Shown here piece by piece: positions 8,568-18,380 of a stretch of 64,000 nucleotides of DNA. This stretch comes from Sphaerospermopsis sp. SIO1G1 (GTDB taxonomy: Bacteria > Cyanobacteriota > Cyanobacteriia > Cyanobacteriales > Nostocaceae): NCBI GenBank assembly GCA_010672785.1, contig JAAHFX010000009.1:338516-402515 (forward strand), read 5' to 3'. Numbering within the stretch: the first letter of the stretch is position 1; the number at the start of each line of letters is the position of its first letter. Under the pieces are notes generated by a model, which did no database searches, was not told the origin of the DNA, and saw only the letters and a list, made by a program, of their open reading frames with translations. Both the position numbers and the translations under genes were made by a program.

Positions 8568-11195
8568 ATGAAAAGGCAAAGATTTTTGCAGTCCTTGACC
8601 CAGCAACTGAGGCAATTGCGGCGACAGTATAAAGTATTATGTCGTAAAGGTAAGTGGCTTGGTGTCGTAAACAGTCCTAACAGCCAAGTTCTACATAGGA
8701 GGTTATTGAGAACTATTTTTAGGCATCTACTTCTATATCTGTTACCCACCACTGACAACAGTGGACATCAACAAACCAAAAAATCTCAACAATCAAAAGT
8801 GAAGTCTTTACCCAGAAATCATAGTATTTATACAGGGGCTAGTAACTGGCTACATAAAAGGCGTTCTGTAGTTATTTTTGTCATTGCTGTGGTTTCTCTA
8901 ACTGGTTTAATGGGTCATGACCTATACAATCAACCTCAAGTACAAATAGGATCTATTGCTCCTCAGACATTTATTGCTCCCAGGACTGCAAACATCAAAG
9001 ATAAAGAACAAACTCAAATAAAACGTCAACTGGCTCAAGATACTTCCCAGCCAGTATTAATGATTAGTTCCCAAAAAAATGAGCAGATTCAGACAAATTT
9101 GCGAGCAACACTCGAAGATGCGCGTGAAATTCGCAATATGGCTGGATCTTTCCCATTTTTTGATGTTTCCATTTTATCTATTCAAACTCAAATATATCTT
9201 CGTTCTTGTGTTGAAAGTGAGTGGGAAAATATTCAAGCTTTACTCAAAAAATATAGAGAAAACTATCGCTTAAACTCCCGTTCTAGTCATAGACAGGGAT
9301 TAAGCAGATCCCTAGCTAGTCCATCATTTTCTATATCTGAGTCTGCAAATTCAGATATTAGTAATATTAATATTAATAGTCCCCAGTTTGACCAAGCATT
9401 AGCAGAACTGCAAGCCTATAGTTTGACCAGTTCAAATTATAATTTTGACCTAGTTATTAATCAAATTTCCCAAGTTCGTCAAGGATATCAATTAGCAAGT
9501 AAAAAACTTTTAGAGAGGAAGAAAGACAATAAATCAGATGTACTAGATCAGACATTTTTGAACTTGTCGGATCAAGATTGGTTAAAAACTCAAATGGGTA
9601 TCAGTAAAAGTGCAGAACGGATGCTGGCTCAAGGTATCTCACCAGGACTACCTGCTAATATTTTAAAAGACGCAGCAAATTTACAAGTACAAACTGCCGT
9701 ACCATCTGAAGCTGAACCTTTAGCCACTAAAATTTTATTATCTGTCTTAGCACCGAATTTAGAAAAAGATGAAGAACAAACCCAAAGAAAAGCACAAATG
9801 ATGGCAGATAATGTTCCTTCTGTAATGCAGGAAGTAAAACAAGGGGAAGTGATAGTTAAGAAAGGAGAAATGATCACAAGTTGGGATTTTGATGTCTTAG
9901 AACATTATGAGTTAGTTAGTCGTGAAGTAAATTGGCTACAATTAAATTTTTTGGGTAGTTTGGTAACTGGAGGGGTGGGAATTTTTATCTGGGTTGATCG
10001 CCGTTTGGGTGGACATTTACGACAACGCGATCGCCTGTTAATTCTACTGCTAACTTTAAGTATTCCTAGTATTTTAGTCACAGGTGTTCCCTATACTACT
10101 TGGATTGCGATTGGTTTGTTATTAGGCAGTTTTTATAGCCCAATTCTGGGGATCACTGTAGTGGGATTATTGGCAATAATTATACCAATTGTTTTAGAAA
10201 TAGGGAAAATTGCTTTGCTTGCTGGTGCAACAGGGGGAATTTTAAGTAGTTATTTAGCTCCGAGATTTAAATCTCGTGAAGAATTAGCTTTGTTAGGAAT
10301 TATTATGGCCTTAATTCAAGGAGGTATTTATTTCATATTAAATGTTTTAATTGGGAAGGCTTTTGGTTCTGCTTGGTATCTTGTTTTACAAGATTCCTTA
10401 TTATTTGGCTTATCTGGCTTGGTATGGAGTGTGACGGCTTTAGGTATAAGTCCTTACCTAGAAAAGTTATTTGATTTAATCACACCAATTAGATTAGCTG
10501 AGTTAGCTAATCCTAACCGCCCTTTATTGAAACGGTTAGCCACAGAAACCCCTGGAACATTCCAACATACTTTATTTGTGGCTACTTTAGCAGAAGCAGC
10601 AGCAAAAAAGTTACGTTGTAATGTGGAATTAGTCAGAGCAGGAACTTTGTATCATGATATTGGGAAAATGCACGATCCTCTGGGTTTTATTGAAAATCAA
10701 ATGGGTGGGCCAAATAAGCATGATACAGAAATTAAAAACCCTTGGAAAAGTGCAGAGATTATTAAAAAACACGTGACTGAAGGCTTGGTGATGGCGAAAA
10801 AACACAGTTTACCCACAGCAATTCAAGCTTTTATTCCTGAACATCAAGGTACTATGGCGATCGCTTATTTTTATCACCAAGCCCAACAAATGGCCAAGGA
10901 AGATTCTAGTATTATTGTTAACAAAGCTGATTTCTGCTACGAAGGCCCTATTCCTCAATCTAGGGAAACAGGTATTGTGATGTTGGCAGATTCCTGTGAA
11001 GCTGCATTACGTAGTTTAAAAGATGCAACTCCAGAAAAAGCTTTAAGTATGCTAAATAATATTATCCGTGCTAAGTGGCAGGAACACCAATTAGTAGATT
11101 CTGGTTTAACTAAAGAAGAAATGCCCAAAATTGCTCATATTTTTGTGGAAGTTTGGCAGCAGTTTCACCATAAACGCATTGCTTATCCTAAATAG
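8568..11195 (+). CDS. 7TM-HD family phosphohydrolase (PgpH/YqfF-like)
   Basis: A membrane protein of about 875 residues. It has a basic cytoplasmic N-terminus with one membrane segment near residues 95-115, a large extracytoplasmic 7TMR-HDED region, seven hydrophobic segments (about 460-650), and a C-terminal HD domain with HTLFVATLAEAAA, the metal-binding pair in LYHDIGKM (near residue 696) and PEHQGT. In Listeria and other bacteria PgpH of this architecture hydrolyses the second messenger c-di-AMP; that activity is inferred here. The ATG at 8568 is favoured over a TTG at 8532 because the segment between is not conserved-looking, but neither has a good ribosome-binding site. The TAG stop at 11193 is also the first three bases of a family C repeat end. 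Confidence 0.88.
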   Translation: MKRQRFLQSLTQQLRQLRRQYKVLCRKGKWLGVVNSPNSQVLHRRLLRTIFRHLLLYLLPTTDNSGHQQTKKSQQSKVKSLPRNHSIYTGASNWLHKRRSVVIFVIAVVSLTGLMGHDLYNQPQVQIGSIAPQTFIAPRTANIKDKEQTQIKRQLAQDTSQPVLMISSQKNEQIQTNLRATLEDAREIRNMAGSFPFFDVSILSIQTQIYLRSCVESEWENIQALLKKYRENYRLNSRSSHRQGLSRSLASPSFSISESANSDISNININSPQFDQALAELQAYSLTSSNYNFDLVINQISQVRQGYQLASKKLLERKKDNKSDVLDQTFLNLSDQDWLKTQMGISKSAERMLAQGISPGLPANILKDAANLQVQTAVPSEAEPLATKILLSVLAPNLEKDEEQTQRKAQMMADNVPSVMQEVKQGEVIVKKGEMITSWDFDVLEHYELVSREVNWLQLNFLGSLVTGGVGIFIWVDRRLGGHLRQRDRLLILLLTLSIPSILVTGVPYTTWIAIGLLLGSFYSPILGITVVGLLAIIIPIVLEIGKIALLAGATGGILSSYLAPRFKSREELALLGIIMALIQGGIYFILNVLIGKAFGSAWYLVLQDSLLFGLSGLVWSVTALGISPYLEKLFDLITPIRLAELANPNRPLLKRLATETPGTFQHTLFVATLAEAAAKKLRCNVELVRAGTLYHDIGKMHDPLGFIENQMGGPNKHDTEIKNPWKSAEIIKKHVTEGLVMAKKHSLPTAIQAFIPEHQGTMAIAYFYHQAQQMAKEDSSIIVNKADFCYEGPIPQSRETGIVMLADSCEAALRSLKDATPEKALSMLNNIIRAKWQEHQLVDSGLTKEEMPKIAHIFVEVWQQFHHKRIAYPK

Positions 11196-11345
11196 GATTT
11201 GCAGCAAAAAGTTATCTGTGGAGGAAGGGAAAAGGTAGCGGTGAAAAGGGAACTCTTAACAGTTTTAGACAGTTGGTAAGTTGAAATTTTCACACAAAGT
11301 GCAAGGTTTTCAAGTTCCCATGTCATCAAAGCTAGCACTTTTTTA
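11193..11345. repeat. Family C-like repeat end and degenerate interior
   Basis: TAGGATTTGCAGCAAAAAGT begins at the stop codon of the 7TM-HD gene and matches the inverted ends of elements at 28436-28628 and 59481-59633. The interior shares TTATCTGTGGAGGAAGGG-type and AAGTGCAAGGTTTTCAAG-type sequence with copies near 22200 and 58200. No clear right end was found, so it looks truncated. The rest of the gap to 11481 is AT-rich without other features. Confidence 0.55.
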
Positions 11346-11481
11346 ATTTCAAACTTCCTCAAATCCTTTACCTAATATTTACAATCATAGAGTTAATTTT
11401 TTGTTACATTAAATATTCCAACTTCCAAAATAATTAATAATTAAACAAGGGTAAAATTAGGAAAGTGGATGACTTGGTAAG

Positions 11482-14400
11482 ATGAACAGCTTTATGGAGA
11501 ATCAATTACTTTCTCAGCAAGGAGTATATCCAAGTAACTTGCTCAGTCAGATCACTAACCGTATTTCTCAAAATACAGATTTATTAAAAATAATGGCGGC
11601 GACAGTCGCAGAGATAAGAACATTTTTAAATATAGATAGAGTCAAAATTTATCGTTTTGATACTGACGGTAGTGGTGAAGTAGTTGCAGAATCAATTAAT
11701 AACAATAGTTTACCATCATTATTAGGGTTACATTTCCCTGCCAGTGATATTCCACCTCAAGCACGAGAAATGTTTATCAAAGCCCGTCAACGTATCATTG
11801 TAGACGTAGGATCAGGTAAAAAAAATCTCAGCCAAGTCAAGTCACAAGGAATTATTGAAGGTAGTAATCAATCAGATATTCGCTATCAAGCTGTAGATAC
11901 TTGTCACCTGAAATATCTCAAAACAATGGGAGTTGCTGCTTCCCTAGCCATACCAATCATATATCATGAAAATCTTTGGGGTTTAATGGTAGCTCATCAT
12001 ACCCAACCCAGGCCATTTACAGAACAAGAATTACAGATTGTTCAATTATTAGTAGATCAGTTATTGATCGCGATCGCCCAATCTCACTTGTTTTTACAAG
12101 CTCAACAACAAGTACATCAAGAAACAGCTATTGGTAAAATCAAAACTTGGTTAGCATCTTCATTAAATCAGGAAAAAATTTACCAATCCATACTCCAGTA
12201 TATAGCGACGAACTTAAATGCTAATGGAGTTAGACTTTACACTACTGCTAATATAGATAAACTGCCAGCACGTATATATACCTGGGGAGAACAACCTCAA
12301 GATAAATTAATTGAAGAAAATAAAGTTTGGCAGAATTTGATGGGATGGCAAGGTGTACTAGCTTTAAGTCATCGTCAACCTTCCGAAGTAGTCAAAACTG
12401 GTGAAAAAAGTGACTATTCTCATCACCAAAGCCGGGCAGTTTATTGTTACCACATTACTGATTTTCAACAAGATACTCAACTAGAATCCTTAGCCAGTGC
12501 CTTTGAAAAATCCGGGATCAAGTCTTTAATGATTATCCCTTTACAATATCAACAACAGTATTTAGGATGTTTGACTGTTTTTCGTCCAGAAATTGAAACA
12601 GAAACTCTGTGGGCTGGACGATCTAACCTCGATAATCGGAACTTGCTACCCCGCGAATCTTTTGCTGCTTGGCGAGAAATAAAAACTGGACAAACTCAAC
12701 CTTGGAGTCAACATGAAATTAAATTAGCTCAAGCCTTTGGGCTACATTTATATATTGCCATGATGCAGCAAAGAGTAGAGAATTTGCTACATCATCATGC
12801 TTGCAATGATATCCTGACCGGATTACCACATCGGCTGTTGTTTGATGAACTGTTAGCTTTATCGTTGGTGAATCTTCATCAAAATGGTAGTGTTTTGGCG
12901 ATTATGTGTTTGGATTTGGATAGGTTTAAATCCATAAATGATAACTTAGGTCATGTAGTTGGCGATCGCCTCTTACGAACCGTAGCGGAAAGAATCAAAA
13001 GTTGTTTAGGAGAAAAAGACATAGTATCTCGGTGGGGAGATGATGAATTTACCTTACTGCTCCCAGAAATTAATTGTGCAGAGAATGCAATCAAAGTAGC
13101 TGAGAAATTACTAAATGTGATTGCCCAACCCTTACAAATTGATCAACAAGAAATCCATATTACTGCGAGTATTGGTATTGCCTTAGCTCCCTACGACGGA
13201 GAAGAAGCTGAAACCTTGATTAAACACGCAGACACTACACTCAACCATGCCAAACAACAAGGTAAAAATAACTATTTAATGTACACAGCTACCATGAACT
13301 CTACCTCCTTTGAGCGATTGGTATTAGGCAATAACCTCTACAAAGCTATCAGCAAACAAGAATTACTTTTACATTACCATCCCCAGATAGACTTAAAAAC
13401 AGGTCAAATTGTGGGCATGGAAGCTTTGGTAAGATGGGATCATCCAGATATGGGGCTGATTCCACCATCGGAATTTATCCATTTAGCAGAGGAAACAGGA
13501 TTAATTTGTGAGATTGGGGAATGGGTGTTACGCACAGCTTGCTTTCAAAATCGCCAATGGCAATTATCTGGAATTCCACCTTTTAGGGTAGCAGTTAATC
13601 TTTCTGCGCGTCAGTTTCAACAAACTAACTTAGTAGAAATTATCACTAAAATTTTACAAGAAACTCAATTAGAACCTCAATATTTAGAACTGGAAATTAC
13701 AGAAAGTTTGTTAATGCAAGACGTAGATTTTACCGTTTCGGCCTTGCGAGAACTGCAAGCTTTAGGAATACACATTTCTATGGATGATTTTGGTACAGGT
13801 TATTCATCCCTCAGTTTGTTGATGTACTTCCCTCTCAGTAGTTTAAAAATAGATAAATCCTTTATTTTTAACTTAACTAATAATTCTAGTAACTCAGCAA
13901 TTATTAATTCTGTAATTTCCCTGGGACATGGACTGAATTTAACTCTCATAGCTGAAGGAGTAGAAACCTTAGAACAACTGGAATTTCTACGTTTAGCAAA
14001 CTGTGATGTTGTCCAAGGATTTTTATTAAGTAAACCGCTGAATGTAGAACTGGCTACGAAATTTTTATTAGAAAAATTTCCCGTAACTACTCAAAAAATC
14101 CTCAATAGTCATCATGAACTGAGCAGTTATTATCCCATTCCCAGTAATGAAATAGAACGATTAATCAAACTGAAAGAATATTATATTCTCGACACCCCTC
14201 CTGATACTAACTTTGATAATCTCACCAGACTTGTAGCTAGGTTGTGTGAAACTCCTATTGCGTTTATTAGCTTTATAGATGAAGAAAGACAATGGTTTAA
14301 ATCTAAACAGGGCTTAACTATTAATGAAACTCCCAGAGGAATATCATTTTGCGCCTATACAATTTGTCAAACTGATTTGTTAATAGTTAGAGATACTTTA

Positions 14401-16263
14401 ATTGATCCACGATTTGCAAAAAATCCTTTAGTTATATCTCATCCAAATTTAAGGTTTTATGCTAGTGCGCCCCTAATTACCAACGAAGGTTTTGCTATAG
14501 GTACTTTTTGTGTTGCTGACTATGTACCCAGGGAATTAACACCTGAACAACAAGAAAATATCAAAATTTTGGCAGTGCAGGTGATGAATACCTTGGAATT
14601 TTATCGTCATCAAATGGAAAGATTGGAGTTAAAATATCATTCTCATCAGTCTGAACAAGTCAATCAAATTGAAGAGAAATTAACTAAGAAATTAACTCTT
14701 TATCAGCAAAAAGAAAAAGAATTAATTGAGAGAGTCAACTTAGCACAATTAAGTTCCAAGATTGCCAATACTTTGGGGGAGCATAATAAGTTATTAGAGA
14801 TTTTACAAAATTGTACAAATACTTTAACCCGATATTTAGATATCGCCTATGCAGGGATTTGGCTGAAAAATCCTGTGCAAGGAAATATGGAATTAGAAGT
14901 CAGTTCTGTATTATCCATACATTATCAAAATTCATCTAGTCTAATTAGTGATTTTAAAGTCCAATGGATTACTGAAAACCTGCAATTATTTCAAACAAAT
15001 GACTTGCTAAATCAAATTAATTCAACAGATAGAGAATGGGTAAAAAGAGAACGTTTACAATCTTTCGCTGGTTATCCTTTAGTCAGAGGAAATTCTATAG
15101 TTGGAGTAATGACAGTATTTAGCCGTCAGCAGTTTACTTCCAGAGCTACAAATCAATTAACTATTATTGCAGATGATATTAGTCGTTGTATTGAATATAA
15201 ACAAACAGAAGAATTACTGAAACAACAAAATCAGCGAGAAAGACTAGTTGCTCACATTACTCAACGTATCCTTCAGACCTTAAATTTAGATGAGATTATG
15301 GATACAACAGTGAAGGAAGTGAGACAATTTTTGCAAACTGATCGCGTAATTATTTACCGTTTTAAACAAGATTGGACTGGTGTGGTGGCGATGGAATCTG
15401 TAGGTGAAGGGATTGCGCCAATACTCTATAGTATGATTGATGAACCTTGTTTTAGAACAGTTTATGTACCTCAGTATCGTCAAGGTAAAGTGAGAGCAAT
15501 TGATGATATTTATACTGAAGGAATAGGTAAATGTCATCTAAATTTATTAGAGGAACTTCAAGTCAGAGCTAATTTAGTAGTACCAATTATTCAAAATCAA
15601 GAGTTATGGGGTTTATTAATTGCCCACCACTGTAGAAGTCCACGTCATTGGCGAGAAATAGAAATTAATTTGCTCAGACAATTAGCTACCCAAGTAGCGA
15701 TCGCCATTCAACAATCAGAACTATATCAACAGGTGCAACGTCAAGCTACTATTGATGGTTTAACCCAAATCTCTAACCGTCGCCGTTTTGATGATTATTT
15801 ATATCAAGTTTGGCAGCAAATGCAAAATAGAGAAGCACCTCTATCAATTATTTTATGCGATATTGACTTTTTCAAACCTTATAATGATCAATATGGACAT
15901 CCGGCCGGAGATAATTGTTTACGTCAAGTAGCTCAGGCATTAAATCAAGCTGTGAACCAACCTAATGATTTAGTTGCACGATATGGTGGTGAAGAATTTG
16001 TGATTGTGTTACCAAATACCCCCGTATCCGATGCTGTACAAATAGCTGAACATATTCGTGAGCAGGTAAAAGCTTTACAAATTCCCCATGAAAAATCTCT
16101 AGTCAGTGATCATGTAACTTTGAGTTTGGGAGTTACTAGTGTTGTTCCTCATCTGAGGATCTCACCTGAAAAATTAGTTGCTACTGCTGACAAAGCTCTT
16201 TACCAGGCAAAAGCTCAAGGACGTGATCGTTTATTTTATATCTTATTTGAGGGTACGCCCTAA
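11482..16263 (+). CDS. cph2: Cph2-type phytochrome: GAF-PHY-GGDEF-EAL-GAF-GAF-CBCR GAF-GGDEF
   Basis: A 1593-residue soluble photoreceptor for c-di-GMP signalling. Order: phytochrome GAF (about 15-205) with PASDIPPQAR and Cys141-His for bilin attachment; PHY-like domain (about 215-430) with PRESF; GGDEF1 (about 440-605), changed to GDDEF; EAL (about 620-865) with EAL, NLSARQF, ELEITESL, DDFGTGYSS and IAEGVET, so likely an active phosphodiesterase; plain GAF (about 895-1045); second GAF (about 1085-1250); cyanobacteriochrome GAF with Cys1323 (EPCF) and Cys1351 (KCHL); GGDEF2 with an intact GGEEF near 1502 but no RxxD inhibitory site. This is the layout of Synechocystis Cph2 plus two inserted GAF domains. 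There is no PAS or knot domain. The spacing of 28 between the two cysteines fits two-Cys blue-sensing cyanobacteriochromes. A monocistronic gene. Confidence 0.92.
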   Translation: MNSFMENQLLSQQGVYPSNLLSQITNRISQNTDLLKIMAATVAEIRTFLNIDRVKIYRFDTDGSGEVVAESINNNSLPSLLGLHFPASDIPPQAREMFIKARQRIIVDVGSGKKNLSQVKSQGIIEGSNQSDIRYQAVDTCHLKYLKTMGVAASLAIPIIYHENLWGLMVAHHTQPRPFTEQELQIVQLLVDQLLIAIAQSHLFLQAQQQVHQETAIGKIKTWLASSLNQEKIYQSILQYIATNLNANGVRLYTTANIDKLPARIYTWGEQPQDKLIEENKVWQNLMGWQGVLALSHRQPSEVVKTGEKSDYSHHQSRAVYCYHITDFQQDTQLESLASAFEKSGIKSLMIIPLQYQQQYLGCLTVFRPEIETETLWAGRSNLDNRNLLPRESFAAWREIKTGQTQPWSQHEIKLAQAFGLHLYIAMMQQRVENLLHHHACNDILTGLPHRLLFDELLALSLVNLHQNGSVLAIMCLDLDRFKSINDNLGHVVGDRLLRTVAERIKSCLGEKDIVSRWGDDEFTLLLPEINCAENAIKVAEKLLNVIAQPLQIDQQEIHITASIGIALAPYDGEEAETLIKHADTTLNHAKQQGKNNYLMYTATMNSTSFERLVLGNNLYKAISKQELLLHYHPQIDLKTGQIVGMEALVRWDHPDMGLIPPSEFIHLAEETGLICEIGEWVLRTACFQNRQWQLSGIPPFRVAVNLSARQFQQTNLVEIITKILQETQLEPQYLELEITESLLMQDVDFTVSALRELQALGIHISMDDFGTGYSSLSLLMYFPLSSLKIDKSFIFNLTNNSSNSAIINSVISLGHGLNLTLIAEGVETLEQLEFLRLANCDVVQGFLLSKPLNVELATKFLLEKFPVTTQKILNSHHELSSYYPIPSNEIERLIKLKEYYILDTPPDTNFDNLTRLVARLCETPIAFISFIDEERQWFKSKQGLTINETPRGISFCAYTICQTDLLIVRDTLIDPRFAKNPLVISHPNLRFYASAPLITNEGFAIGTFCVADYVPRELTPEQQENIKILAVQVMNTLEFYRHQMERLELKYHSHQSEQVNQIEEKLTKKLTLYQQKEKELIERVNLAQLSSKIANTLGEHNKLLEILQNCTNTLTRYLDIAYAGIWLKNPVQGNMELEVSSVLSIHYQNSSSLISDFKVQWITENLQLFQTNDLLNQINSTDREWVKRERLQSFAGYPLVRGNSIVGVMTVFSRQQFTSRATNQLTIIADDISRCIEYKQTEELLKQQNQRERLVAHITQRILQTLNLDEIMDTTVKEVRQFLQTDRVIIYRFKQDWTGVVAMESVGEGIAPILYSMIDEPCFRTVYVPQYRQGKVRAIDDIYTEGIGKCHLNLLEELQVRANLVVPIIQNQELWGLLIAHHCRSPRHWREIEINLLRQLATQVAIAIQQSELYQQVQRQATIDGLTQISNRRRFDDYLYQVWQQMQNREAPLSIILCDIDFFKPYNDQYGHPAGDNCLRQVAQALNQAVNQPNDLVARYGGEEFVIVLPNTPVSDAVQIAEHIREQVKALQIPHEKSLVSDHVTLSLGVTSVVPHLRISPEKLVATADKALYQAKAQGRDRLFYILFEGTP

Positions 16264-16370
16264 TCACTATATCATGTGCGTTTAAATACTGATTATGAAG
16301 ACAGCAGGGTGCGGGGTGCAGGGTGCAGGGTGATCAGTATTTTTGGATATCAGATGCAAACACCAGTTAT

Positions 16371-16552
16371 ATCAAATCCGTTATCATGGGAATGATATAT
16401 TTCCCTCACGTAGCAAACCCCCCGTGGTTGCTCCATCCATGATATGTATTTCCCACAGATATTGATATTAAACAAGGGGATATTCAAGGAATAATACCGA
16501 TGCACCCGGAAACAATATTATATAGTAAGTGATTATGCGGACATGATATAAC
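16371..16552. repeat. Family E dispersed repeat, copy 1
   Basis: Starts ATCAAATCCGTTATCATGGG and includes TTGCTCCATCCATGATAT, AAGGAATAATACCGATGCA and AAGTGATTATGCGGACATG. It matches 28320-28670, where a family C element interrupts it, and a shortened version near 58411-58445. Just upstream, 16305-16335 holds a GCAGGGT heptamer run. No coding capacity was seen. Confidence 0.6.
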
Positions 16553-16879
16553 TTATACAGAAATATACTGTGATAAAGTTTTAGCTAAAGTAGCTTTGGG
16601 AACAGCACCTACAACAGTGTTAATTTGTCTCCCACCCTTAAAAATCATTAAAGTAGGAATACTCCGAATACCATAATGACTAGCAATGGTAGGATTTTGA
16701 TCGGTATTTACCTTAACTACCTTAACCTGTCCTTGATACTCACTAGCGACTTCATCAACTACAGGAGCAAGCATTTGACAAGGGCCACACCAAGGGGCCC
16801 AAAAATCTACTAACACTGGAATATCATTCCCTAATACCTCTTGTTTAAAAGTAGCTTCTGTAACATTAGTAACGCTCAT
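16553..16879 (-). CDS. trxA: Thioredoxin
   Basis: A 108-residue thioredoxin with the WCGPC active site in the block VDFWAPWCGPCQMLAPV, the cis-proline segment RSIPTLMIF, and the C-terminal helix. It reduces disulfides of target enzymes; the sequence fits m-type (bacterial) thioredoxin, which in cyanobacteria is reduced by ferredoxin-thioredoxin reductase. The ATG at 16879 is chosen because AGGAGA lies just upstream on the minus strand and the protein then begins MSVTNVTEATF, standard for the family. A longer reading frame to 16975 adds 32 residues with no thioredoxin character and crosses a HIP1 site. It is single, with no visible operon partner. Confidence 0.95.
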   Translation of the reverse strand: MSVTNVTEATFKQEVLGNDIPVLVDFWAPWCGPCQMLAPVVDEVASEYQGQVKVVKVNTDQNPTIASHYGIRSIPTLMIFKGGRQINTVVGAVPKATLAKTLSQYISV

Positions 16880-17139
16880 GGGTATTCTCCTGATTCGATT
16901 CAAGAAATGAATAACAACTGTTCCTATCCTGATAGTAGGATTAGCTGTTGTCGCGATCGCCAATTGCAAAGACACTCAAATTATAGGCTAGAATTAGCTT
17001 CAGAGATATTGATGATTGATAATTAAAGCTTTGGGAAGGGAACTAGGAACAGTTATCAAGACAATATTTCTTTACCTAAGTAGGATTTTGGGAATTAAGA
17101 GTTAAAATAACAACAGAATAATAGTAGTGAGGGATATTT

Positions 17140-17745
17140 ATGATGAGCGATCGTGACTACACATTAATCATAGACAAAAGTGGCAGTATGTCCACACCAG
17201 ACCAAGTAGGTGGTAGAAGTCGGTGGGAAATAGCTCAAGAATCTACCCTAGCTTTAGCCAGAAAAGCAGAAAAATTTGACCCAGATGGAATTACAGTTTA
17301 TACATTTTCTGGACGATTTAAACGTTATGAAGATGTCACATCTGCCAAAGTTGCTCAGATATTTTTGGAAAATGATCCTGCGGGTACAACTAACTTAGCA
17401 AGTGTACTAGAAGATGCTTTAAATAATTATTTTCAGCGTAAAGCTTCAGGCCACACAAAACTCAACGGTGAAACAATTTTAGTAGTAACTGATGGTGAAC
17501 CTGATGATAGAAAAGCTGTATTTGAAGTGATTATTACCGCCACTCGAAAAATGGATCGAGATGAAGAATTAGGCATTTCTATGATTCAAGTTGGTACAGA
17601 TTCTCAAGCTACAAAATTTCTCAAAGCCTTAGATGATCAGCTACAAAGTGTAGGTGCTAAATTTGATATTTGTGATACCGTAACTTTAGATGATTTAGAA
17701 GAAATGAGTTTAACTGAAGTTCTTATGAATGCCATCACTGATTAA
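17140..17745 (+). CDS. vWA domain protein, paralogue 1
   Basis: A 201-residue protein made of one von Willebrand factor A domain. The MIDAS metal site is complete: DKSGSMS near residue 13, the threonine in GTTNLASVL near residue 87, and VVTDGEPDD near residue 118. There is no signal peptide or membrane segment, so it is cytoplasmic. Bacterial vWA proteins of this kind, including TerY-like ones, usually assemble partner complexes in a metal-dependent way. A GAGGGA ribosome-binding site precedes the ATG-ATG pair; the second ATG at 17143 (MSDRDYTL) matches paralogue 3. It is the first of three paralogues followed by a Slr1339-type gene. The fold is sure; the pathway is unknown. Confidence 0.85.
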   Translation: MMSDRDYTLIIDKSGSMSTPDQVGGRSRWEIAQESTLALARKAEKFDPDGITVYTFSGRFKRYEDVTSAKVAQIFLENDPAGTTNLASVLEDALNNYFQRKASGHTKLNGETILVVTDGEPDDRKAVFEVIITATRKMDRDEELGISMIQVGTDSQATKFLKALDDQLQSVGAKFDICDTVTLDDLEEMSLTEVLMNAITD

Positions 17746-17772
17746 TTATTGAAAATCAATATTTACAAACAT

Positions 17773-17889
17773 AAGTAGTCGTGCAAAATCAACTTCATAG
17801 TTAGGAGAGAGAACAGGGAAAAGCGAAGAAATACAGCGAGTTCTGTTTTCAATCAATATGTGCAATTATTTTTGCTTACTTGGGTACTT
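17773..17889. mobile_element. Family B MITE-like element inside the vWA cluster (reverse orientation)
   Basis: Begins AAGTAGTCGTGCAAAATCAA and ends ACTTGGGTACTT. Read in reverse it matches the copy at 34690-34803 closely, including AATTGAAAACAGAACTC. It lies where the 5' part of the second vWA gene should be. A short further repeat (ACAGCACTTTTCAG, also seen near 28214) follows it directly, before vWA homology resumes at about 17922. Confidence 0.8.
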
Positions 17890-17921
17890 ACAGCACTTTT
17901 CAGTTGTATCAAGTATACTTA

Positions 17922-18380
17922 GGAATCACAGTTTATTTATTTTCTCGTAGATTTGAAAGATTTGATCATGTCACATCTGCCAAAGTAGCCCAAATTTTTG
18001 CGGAAGAAACACCAGCAGACTCAACAAATTTAGTTGGTGTCTTACAAGATGCTATTGATAACTATTTTGTCCGCAAAGCTAGAGGCAAATCTAAGCCTAA
18101 CGGAGAAATCATATTAGTAGTAACTGATGGGACACAATATAATAAACAAGCCGTTGGTGACATGATCATTAATGCTACTCACAAAATAAATACGCCCTAT
18201 GAACTAAGAATTTCTTTCATTCAAGTTGGTGATGATCCTGAAACCAGTAAATTCTTGACATCATTAGATAACGACTTGCAAAGTATAGGAGCTAAATTTG
18301 ATATTTGTGATACCATAAAATTAACAAAATTAAAGGAAATGAGTCTGACAGAAGTTTTGGTAAATGCAATTTATGGTTAA
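17922..18380 (+). pseudogene. vWA domain protein, paralogue 2, 5'-truncated
   Basis: Homology to paralogues 1 and 3 begins abruptly at GITVYLFS and continues to the end (DICDT, MSLTEVLVNAI). The first 50 or so residues, including the DxSxS half of the MIDAS site, are absent, and the later TDGEPDD block has drifted to TDGTQYN. The reading frame stays open back to a TTG at 17880 inside the MITE, but there is no ribosome-binding site there. The remainder has no internal stop, so the loss may be recent or a short product may still be made. I call it a pseudogene because the metal site cannot form. Confidence 0.75.

Noticed and set aside
16880..16975. 32-residue N-terminal extension of thioredoxin
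   Set aside because: The extension has no thioredoxin or signal-peptide character, and AGGAGA stands before the internal ATG at 16879.
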